Shown here piece by piece: positions 56,442 through 64,000 of a stretch of DNA of 64,000 nt; the first letter of the stretch is position 1, and each line of letters begins with the position of its first letter. This DNA is from Clarkia xantiana subsp. parviflora. Lineage: Eukaryota; Streptophyta; Magnoliopsida; Myrtales; Onagraceae. The position numbers and the translations under genes are program-made. The notes under the pieces are model-generated. The model saw only the letters and a list, made by a program, of their open reading frames with translations. It was not told the origin of the DNA and did not search any database. The DNA lies in NCBI GenBank assembly GCA_036873135.1, contig JAPTYO010000015.1:15045683-15109682 (forward strand). Direction: 5' to 3'.

Positions 56442-59191
56442 ATGGCAAATAATGCTACTGCTCCTGCCACTGCCACTACATCCACATGGGCGTCCATTCG
56501 CCGCAGCTTCCACTTCCTCACCGCCCTCCTCATCGCCGCCCTCGTCCTCACCGTCACCTACCTCTCCCGCGACTCGCCGCCTCAGCCGCAGGTGGCCAAC
56601 GTTAATGTCTTCACGAACAGTGGTAGCAGATTGAGCTCCGCACTACCGCCGGCGTCGGAACCGGCGTCGTCAGCGGATGAATGCGACATGTTCTCCGGGG
56701 AGTGGGTGTACGACAACGTGTCGTATCCGATGTACAAGGAGCAAGACTGCAAGTTCATGTCGGATCAGGTGGCGTGCGAGAAGTTCGGGAGGGAAGATCT
56801 GGGCTACCGGAACTGGAGGTGGCAGCCGCATCACTGTGATCTTCCCAGGTAACTAATTCCATCAGATCCCGATTCTTATATTATTAACAATCTGGTATGA
56901 TCTTGGTAAATCCAATTTAAAAACCTTCCGAGAGATTTAAGTTCTCCGCAATTGTCGTAACTAAATAAACCATGATTATAAAAATTTAGTTTAAGAATCG
57001 AATGTTTTCGCTTAAAATTTGGAACTTATAAAATAGATAGCTTAAGTTAGGTTTAATGGGACGGCGATGCTGGAGAAGCTTAGGAACAGAAGAATGGTTT
57101 TTGTGGGAGATTCTCTTAACCGAGGGCAATGGGTGTCGATGATATGCCTAGTGGAATCTGCCATTGTTGATCCTTCTCTTAAGTCTCTGGACTACCATCT
57201 TAATGGCTCCCTCCTCACTTTCCGAGCTCAGGTATATCTACATATATATATTATTTTCTCTTTTTGTTTGGTCAAATTAAGTAGACAATAACTATTTTTA
57301 GTATTTTTGCCAAAAACTATTTTTAGTTTTTTTTACAAAACAAAATTATACTTGTAGATAGTATAGTAAAATTGAAGTGAGGAAAATACTTGTCTCTTAT
57401 TTTGAGAGTATTTTGGGCTAATTTAATCATTTTTGGAGAAAATATCATATTTTCATTAATTAAATTTAACTATGAATCTCATATTTATCTATCTGCCTAT
57501 ATATCCCTTTTTTTTCTCAATTTAACTAAGAATGTTTTTCAATAAAATATATATGTATAATGTATGACGTGTGAATTTTAGTTTACCCTTGCCAAAAAAA
57601 AAAAAACAAAATACTTTCGCAATTTAAGTAAGCTATAAGTTTTAAAGTGTAATCTCTTTGATGAGTTTTTTCTACTCCAATAAAATTTGAACTCAAATTG
57701 TAGTTCGCTTTACTAGTTGGTTTGAATAAATTGAGTTTTATTGTATTCTTGTTTTAAGTGACAAATCATTATATATTAAAATGAATCTTTTTATTCTAAA
57801 ATATAACATTTTTGTATAATTTACCACTTGTTATATGATTTTATTTGATACAATATTAATAGTCACGATGTGTATATAATGATGGAAGGAATATAACGCA
57901 TCGATAGAGTTCTATTGGGAACCGTTGCTAGTTGAATCAAACTGCGACTATCCTTACCATCCTAATTTCCCGAGCAAGATAGTGCGAGTGCAGGCTATTG
58001 AGAAGCATGCCCGACATTGGTCCGATGCCGACTTCCTCATATTCGACACCTATGAATGGTGGAGAAAATCTGAGATGAATGTTTTGTAAGTATATTTATT
58101 GTAATTTCAATTAACTATATTAACTTACTAAATTCTCTCCTTATTTTAAAAAATAAATTAAAAAATTGTATATTTAATTTTTTTTTTTTTTTTCAGGTGG
58201 GGATCCTTTGATAGTCCGGAGGCAATTTATAAGGTCATACCAATGCCTCGTGCCGTCGAGATAGCTTTGAACACATGGGCTAACTGGTTAGAAATTCATG
58301 TAGACAGAAACAAGACTCAAATGTTTTTTATGAGTTCCTCTCCAACTCATGTCAAGTAAGTTTTCAATTATACATGTTGGTGAGACATTTTTTTATCAGG
58401 TGAATAAGAAATTAATGTTATGTTGTTTGTGGTACACAAATAAGTGGGGTATTACAATCTACTCTTTTAATGCGCGCGACAAGCGTGACGTCCTTATCGC
58501 AACCCAAACAAAAATAGTTTTTGTCCCCTGTAAGTGATCAAAACTCCATGGGTCGATATCCCTTGCTCTATAGTGATCACGGTCCCGGGTCGACTCTGAT
58601 ACCATTATGTCACACCTTTAAACCCGAGTGACTGTCCCTACTAATCCAAGTCAGCCTAAGTAAGCCCGTTGTCTTCACGTGTGCCTAGAAAATGAGAAAT
58701 TCATGTTAGACTTGAATATTACGTTTCTTACTTACATATTGATAATATGTAACACTTCTACTATTATTAGTACGTTTCTATTGTATTTATTCTTGTGTCA
58801 TTAATCGTTATGAAGGGCGGAGGATTGGGGTGGAGGTGAAGGGCAAAACTGCTACCAAGAAACAGAGTTGATCACAAATGAAGGATACCGACGAACGTCA
58901 TCCGAGCCTGAGATAATGCAAGCAGTCAAAACTGTGATCAAGAGTTTAGAAATCCGAGGCGTGGTGGTGAAGATGATAAACATTACACGACTCTCAGAAT
59001 ACAGAAAGGATGGTCACCCGACGATTTACAGAAGGCATTGGAGACCGTTAACTGAAGAGGAGAAAGCAGACCCGGTTAACTTAGCAGATTGCATGCATTG
59101 GTGTCTACCGGGAGTGCCTGATGTGTGGAATGTATTGCTCTATGCTCATATTTTTAGGAATGAAACGTCTAAACCGGACAAGTTGAGTTGA
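56442..59191 (+). CDS. TBL-D: TRICHOME BIREFRINGENCE-LIKE polysaccharide O-acetyltransferase
   Basis: Five exons: 56442-56848, 57051-57231, 57889-58085, 58197-58355 and 58816-59191. All introns are GT-AG; 1,320 nt, 439 aa. Exons 2 to 5 have exactly the lengths of TBL-A (181, 197, 159, 376), and exon 1 is 15 nt longer in the stem region. ATG 56442 is chosen because it is the first ATG in frame and gives the MANNATAPAT N-terminus, similar to TBL-A. Features: membrane anchor about residues 23-41, TBL domain from CDMFSGEW, GDS at 155-157, DCMHWCLPG (D406, H409). It is on the opposite strand from the other copies, so part of the cluster was inverted or the copy was duplicated inverted. Intron 4 contains a fragment of an LTR element. 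Confidence 0.94.
58425..58690 (-). mobile_element. LTR-element fragment (TRIM-like) in TBL-D intron 4
   Basis: On the minus strand it contains TGGTATCAGAGTC (58605-58593), a PBS-like motif, next to gacataa and a gtcgacccgggaccgtgatc stretch often found in short plant LTR elements. The ends were not defined. Confidence 0.45.
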
Positions 59192-59324
59192 AAATGCTGA
59201 TGCTAATTGTATGTTGTAATTCACTGATTATTTCTATGTAACACTCACTCATTTTGAAGATAATTTTATCAAGTAAAAATTTAGAAACCCCTTTTCAACT
59301 CTGTCATAACTGAATAAATATAGG

Positions 59325-60455
59325 GCTAATAACAAAAATTACTACCTAAACATTGATGAAATTACAAATCACTATATCTGAACTTTTATATTTTTAAAAT
59401 TTGCTACTCGGAATTTTAGGTACTGAACAAATTACTACCTCTGTTTCGATTTCCGTCAAATTAGACACAAAATGAGCATGTTCCGACTGTTGGGATCAAG
59501 TTTCTGTGGCCCTAGCTTTCAGGAATGAACTTCCAGATGTCGCATCGCTTTGCTCTCTTAGGTATCTATCTTGACCTCGCGGGATACTTAGTTACCTTTG
59601 TGGAGTCTTAGTGGCGTTAACCTAAAAAGGGGATGGAGATTTGCCCCTGATTCCACTCCAAAGCTTAAGTCAGTAATGAAATATGAGAGGGTAATACTAT
59701 GTAAAGTATATGTAAATAATGAAAATACTCAAAGGTATTTATATGATAGTTTACTGACTTTGTGTGGCGGTTACCCTCTAGGAAGAGTTTTCTCCAGAGT
59801 CGGCACAAGCAGGTGACAAGCAGGTTGCCACATCACTGTTCCTTAAGAGGGAAGGTTTCTTCATGGCGGTAGAAGCGGGTGACAAGCAGGACGTCACCTC
59901 ACCATTCCTTCAAAAGAAGGTTTCTTCAGAGAGGCGGTAGAAGCAGGTGACAAGAAAGTCACCACCTGAACCCATTCCTTAAGAGGAAGGGTTTTCTTAA
60001 AGGTGGTTCGGCTGTCGGCTCTACTCATGCCTTAAGAGGGGGAGCCTTTATTGAGTGGCGTCGCCATTCTTTATTGAGTGCATGTCGACTATTTGTCTTT
60101 GTCTCTTCATTCTAAATGTGAATAGTCGTCGACTCATGTTTTGGAGTCCCGACTTTGAACTTCCTGACTGATATCGTGCCGACTTCATATTATCTTGAAC
60201 TATAGCCCAACACCGACTATGAAGGCTCTTTTTGTGTGTATCTGAGATGGAATCGAACATAAATTGAAATGATTGCAGTGAAATCCCTTCAATTGGATTC
60301 TCAATTGGACATCCGCCCAATACCAATGGGCATTTCAATTAAGCATCCAGTTGAAGGTATTTTGCTGCAATCCTTCCAATTTATATCTGAATCCATCTTG
60401 CGTATACATAAAAAGATTCCATGTGGTCGGAACATGATCATTTTAGTTTAGTGAA
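59325..60455. mobile_element. Degenerate foldback element interrupted by a solo LTR
   Basis: The outer parts (59325-59487 and 60218-60455) share aatgagcatgttccgac, gctactcggaattttagg and the complement-like right arm with the element at 29852-30359. The centre is replaced by the solo LTR 59488-60212. Confidence 0.55.
59488..60212. mobile_element. Solo LTR, 725 bp
   Basis: Starts TGTTGGGATC, ends AGCCCAACA, with a perfect 5-bp duplication ccgac at 59483-59487 and 60213-60217. It contains three diverged units of about 70 bp built on gcggtagaagcaggtgacaa and attccttaagagg (about 59790-60010). It is not related to the Tat LTR at 8295. Family and orientation are undetermined. Confidence 0.85.
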
Positions 60456-60795
60456 TAAGTTGTTGGGAGATTAAAACCGGGGAGCAAGCCCATACCCACT
60501 ACATAAACTCATTGAGGTTCCATACTAAAATCAATTGGTAATAGTAGGAGTAGCTCACCAAACTTATATATTGTTCCAACTCTTTAATCTAACTGATGTG
60601 GTACAGCTCAGTCACATGTACACTTAACAATGTCCCCCTTACATGTGAGTGCACCGTAGCTCCCCCTCAACCGGGAGTCTACCCACTTCGTAACTCCCCC
60701 AAACCGGAAGTCAACGACATCAAACAGTGAATTTTTTTCTTAAACCAGCCCCTCGAATAGCCACGCCATGCATCGAGTAGGAGTATACTCACAAC

Positions 60796-62111
60796 CTATG
60801 CAGTCAAAGACGAGTTTCTACGTAGAGACGGAAAGTGGTAGGTAGAGTCGAATCGTAAAGTCGGAACGTAGAAACGTAAGTTTCTATCAATGTGCTAAAA
60901 TAACATTACAAATGCAATAAAGATCATAGTTCAAAAATCCAAACTTCATAATATCATATTTAAACATCCTTTTCCTTTTCTTAAGCCCTTCATCTAAATT
61001 AGAAGCAATTTGTACCCGTACATCATCAGTGACAGATACACAAGCCTCAACATCTCGTTAGGAGCGAGCTAAATGATGCTTGAAACAATATACTCCATTG
61101 ACAATTTTCTGACAATGGTTGCATTGCACCCTTTTCTCATCACCATCTACATCAGTACCATATTGCCATCCAATATCACTTATATTGCCACTAGAATTTC
61201 GCCTTATCGGTTTTGATCGAACTCTACCACCACCAGGAGACATCAAGTTTACCCTATGATACACATTTAGAGGTTAGATCGAATTAGTCCAAAATTGGAT
61301 ACCTTTGTATTTCAAAATTCAATTTTCAAGTTAAGTAATGAGAACTTTGAGTTAAATCAGTTAAAAATTAGACTTAAATAATTTAAACTCAAACTTTTAC
61401 AAATTACAATAAACATTACAGAGAAAATAACTATATGAGAAATCAGTTAAAGTGTTAAACTCAAACCCACAAAAAAAATAACTCAAACCCACAAGAAAAA
61501 TAGCAATATGAAAAATCAATTGAACTCAAAGAGGTGTTAGACTTAAATCAGTTAAACTCAAACCCACAAAAATATAACTGTATGAATTATGAAAAATCAA
61601 TTAAAGACAAGATGCAACAACTTACAGAAAGCCAACGGAATTCGGTAAAGAAATTTGTAGAAGTCCGAAGAAGAACTAATTTAATTGGGCGTGACTTCGA
61701 ATTTTAGGGTTTGGAATTGATTCTATAGAACATAGAGAGATAGTAGAAAATAGAAATATAATTGGGGAAGGAAGAAGATAGTCGTATGAATTTTGGGGCA
61801 AGAGGTAGAAGACAAATCGTTTCCTGATTTTGGGTGGATCTGGGCCAAATTAAATAATTCATGTTTTGTTGGGCCATAACAATTATATTTTAGGCCGAAG
61901 CCTAGTGTTTTTTTGTCAATGTTTAAGCACATTGGATGACATGGGTAGAAACGGGAAAAACGGTTTGAAACGCCGTTTCTATCCGTTTTTACTTGCGACT
62001 TTACCCGTTTCTACTGGATTGACGATTTAACTACGTTTTAACACGTTTTATGATGTAAAAACGTAAAAACGTCCGTTTTTACGACTTAAAGTCGAGTTTT
62101 TGACTACATAG
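60796..62111 (-). mobile_element. Non-autonomous hAT element, 1.3 kb
   Basis: Terminal repeats ctatgcagtcaaagac and gtttttgactacatag, with a perfect 8-bp duplication ctcacaac at 60788-60795 and 62112-62119. Subterminal regions are rich in cgtttcta / acgtaaaaacg motifs in both orientations. It keeps only the zinc-finger start of a transposase gene. Confidence 0.9.
61058..61264 (-). pseudogene. BED zinc-finger N-terminus of a hAT transposase
   Basis: 68 codons. Motif GWQYGTDVDGDEKRVQCNHC ... FKHHLA has the CxxC...HxxxH-like layout of the BED finger that lets hAT transposases bind their ends. It stops right after the finger, so no catalytic domain follows. Such a fragment could in principle bind element ends without cutting. 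Confidence 0.8.
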
Positions 62112-62290
62112 CTCACAACAGTATGTACCACGTGTCACCGTCCTTAACGGGACTCACCATTTTATGTCCTCCCAGAATTCCCGGGCCGAGCCTCCATCTC
62201 TTATACCATCTGTTAGGAGATTAAAACTAGGAAATGAGACCAGACTCACTACGTAAGTCCACTGAAATTCCATACTAAAACCAAATAAGT

Positions 62291-63184
62291 TACTACGTGG
62301 TGACTAATTAAACAAAGGAAGTTAGATTTTGATAGGATGGAGTGAGAAAGATCCTAAGTGAACTTAGATGGTTTTATCAAGTTAACCACAATTCGACAAT
62401 TGCCTTATTTGCCATCTAGAATTCACCTAGTATTCGAATAAACTTTTAGGAAATTTAAATCGGTTTTACACCAATTCAATCAAAGTTAGCCGATGAAATA
62501 TTTTGTTAACATAATAATGACCAAAAATAGTACCAAACTGATTGTTACCAAAGATAGGAAATTGCAATATTACTTAAGTTTGTCGGAAAAAAAACCCTTA
62601 GTAAGCATTAACATGATGTCCGCACATGAATTGTTTGATGCATGCATGTATTAATTACAACGTTAGTTAGGGACATTATGATTTAAGACAAGGTCCACGT
62701 TTCCCAACAATGAACATGCATGCTGAATGAATAATACATTCATGTGAACAAAGACAACTTTCTAATATTTAACACTTCTTAAGGGAAAACTAAATACTTT
62801 TCTTTTTTTATGAAAAAAAAAAAAAAACTTTTCTTTAAGGGAACGAAGAATGTAGATAAGAAAGACTGCCACATATGAATTTCTCTTACCTTAGTGGTCA
62901 AATCTATACTCAGTTAAATTTCTTCTATTATATACTACTTACTATATATATATATATATATCACTGGCGATGGCCAGTTCCTGCTTCCTACACTGGGGCG
63001 GTTATGGGTGGTTATTGTGAATAAAAAAACCATATTATTAATTTTCACATATTTCAGTACCATAAAAGTTCAGTTTTTCATTGTAATTCTATCAATTTAC
63101 TTATATTTCATTTCAGCCTTATCAATAATTTCTTTTGGCCAAAAAGATATTCATGCATATATAAAAGCAAAAGCAGTACAATAT
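62291..63184. other. Intergenic sequence
   Basis: AT-rich; a short (ta)n tract at 62943-62961. Nothing else recognised. Confidence 0.5.
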
Positions 63185-64000
63185 TCAGGACGGATAAAAG
63201 TTTCTATCAGCAATAAGCAACGATAAAAGAGAGGGCGGGGGTAACACTACCCAATCACCAAGACTCGACCTCCGTTTCGCTTGGATCGCAATCCAATTCG
63301 CACAGCTATTAGCAATCCTAGGCACCCATGACCATTCCACTCGAGTAAAGCGTTCCACCATCGAAAGTATGTTCCAGACCTGTGTAGCAATCCTCCAATC
63401 AACCCCGTGGCCACCTTTCGCAATACTCGTGATTGCCTCCTTGGAATCCGACTCGAACACAACCATCGACCATCCCTTCGCCACAGCCAAATCGACCCCC
63501 GCTATAATCGCCTCAACCTCCAATTCCAAGACAGTAAGTGCCGATCCCGCACGACAGAAACCACCAACCACATCCCCGGTGGAGTTTCTAGCAAGACCGC
63601 CAATACCACCCTATTGTGCCGCAATATCGAGTGCAGCGTCACAATTCACCTTGATCATGTTCGATGATGGCGCCATCCAGTGCTGAGACGAGGTCGATCG
63701 TGTCAAGGAGCCATGATCACGCACCGTAGTGGTAGGTCTATTAACCCAGTATTCATCAAAATATTTCCGAATAACCTCAGTCGTCTGTAGTGGGTTAGGC
63801 AAATCACGATCGTATAGTGCTCTACACCGCTCCTTCCATATCGACCAACAGACTAGACCAATCAGAGACCATCGTCTAACTTTATCCCTAGTCGGGCCAT
63901 CACCACCAGCATTTACCCGCACCAGCTACTCAGCCACCGAGTTAGCAACCACACGGTCTGGGCGGACAGACATGACCGCAAACCAGACCAGACGTGTCCA
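63185..64000 (-). pseudogene. LINE (non-LTR retrotransposon) 3' end with RNase H domain
   Basis: A single minus-strand frame enters from the right edge and ends at 63185. It holds the end of the region behind RT (RRWSLIGLVCWSIWKERCRAL, typical of plant L1-like pol after the zinc-binding segment) and then an RNase H domain (VNCDAA ... GGFCRAG ... ELEVEAIIAGVDLAVAKGW ... FESDSKEAI ... VEWSWVPRIANSCANWIA). Two in-frame TAG codons, one near 63928 and one at 63613-63611, interrupt it. Such fragments are often annotated as RNase H-type domain proteins, but the stops and upstream remains point to a dead LINE. Confidence 0.85.

Larger units (their letters stand above)
60461..62290 (-). mobile_element. 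TRIM-like LTR element split by a hAT element
   Basis: One LTR at 60461-60629 (TGTTGGGAGATTAAAACC ... CACTTAACA) and the matching terminus of a second at 62211-62290 (TGTTAGGAGATTAAAACT), the latter truncated. Next to the second lies a PBS-like TGGTATAAGAG on the minus strand, and next to the first an aagggggacat purine tract. Without the hAT insertion the interior is under 300 bases and non-coding, as in TRIM elements. Confidence 0.7.

Noticed and set aside
1..64000. CRISPR arrays, bacterial operons, rRNA or tRNA genes
   Set aside because: None seen. Regularly spaced repeats here are tandem arrays inside transposons, and the tRNA-like matches are only short primer binding sites.

Overview
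This window is nuclear DNA of a flowering plant, most likely a eudicot. The evidence is AT-rich intergenic DNA, short GT-AG introns, plant lineages of LTR retrotransposons (Ty3/gypsy of the Tat type with a second RNase H, and Ty1/copia), Helitrons, hAT, PIF/Harbinger and Mutator-like MITEs, and two plant gene families. Nothing in it allows a species call.

Only four genes look intact. Three are paralogous TRICHOME BIREFRINGENCE-LIKE (TBL) genes, each with five exons: TBL-A at 18688-15752 (minus), TBL-B at 40613-36550 (minus) and TBL-D at 56442-59191 (plus). Their exon lengths match almost base for base, and all keep the GDS and DxxH motifs of Golgi polysaccharide O-acetyltransferases. Two further copies are dead: a pseudogene at 44525-43689 and a 48-base exon-5 relic at 30508-30461. 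The window is therefore a decayed TBL cluster of at least five copies, one of them inverted. The fourth intact gene is an intronless E-class PPR gene at 46209-44563, close to Arabidopsis At5g15300.

Layout. 1-9076: 3' two thirds of a Tat-type Ty3/gypsy element, with a broken pol, a tandem-repeat 3' region, a spliced antisense gene carrying a MITE in its first intron, a PPT and the 3' LTR. 9437-14743: a complete and recent Ty1/copia element with two 203-bp LTRs differing at 3 positions. 15.2-15.6 kb: CACTA-like fragment. 15.75-18.7 kb: TBL-A. 18.7-24.9 kb: AT-rich DNA with a Mutator-like MITE, an (AT)n tract and a Helitron end. 24.9-27.6 kb: a copia derivative that keeps only gag and protease. 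28.1-33.1 kb: Mutator-like and hAT MITEs nested in a decayed copia, plus the TBL relic. 33.4-34.2 kb: solo LTR of the same Tat family as at the start. 36.0-40.6 kb: TBL-B, with a MITE directly behind its stop codon and a tandem duplication in intron 4. 41.0-43.7 kb: Tourist-like MITE, Helitron end and copia remnant. 43.7-46.2 kb: TBL pseudogene and PPR gene. 46.3-47.7 kb: PIF/Harbinger deletion derivative. 48.4-55.1 kb: Mutator-like MITE, then a hAT MITE split by a 5.15-kb non-autonomous Helitron that itself contains two MITEs. 56.4-59.2 kb: TBL-D. 59.3-62.3 kb: a solo LTR in a foldback element, and a hAT element in a TRIM-like element. 63.2-64.0 kb: 3' end of a LINE.

The working genes are probably a set of xylan (or related polysaccharide) acetyltransferases and one organelle RNA-processing factor. 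Most of the remaining recognisable sequence is transposons, and target-site duplications fix the boundaries and relative order of many insertions.
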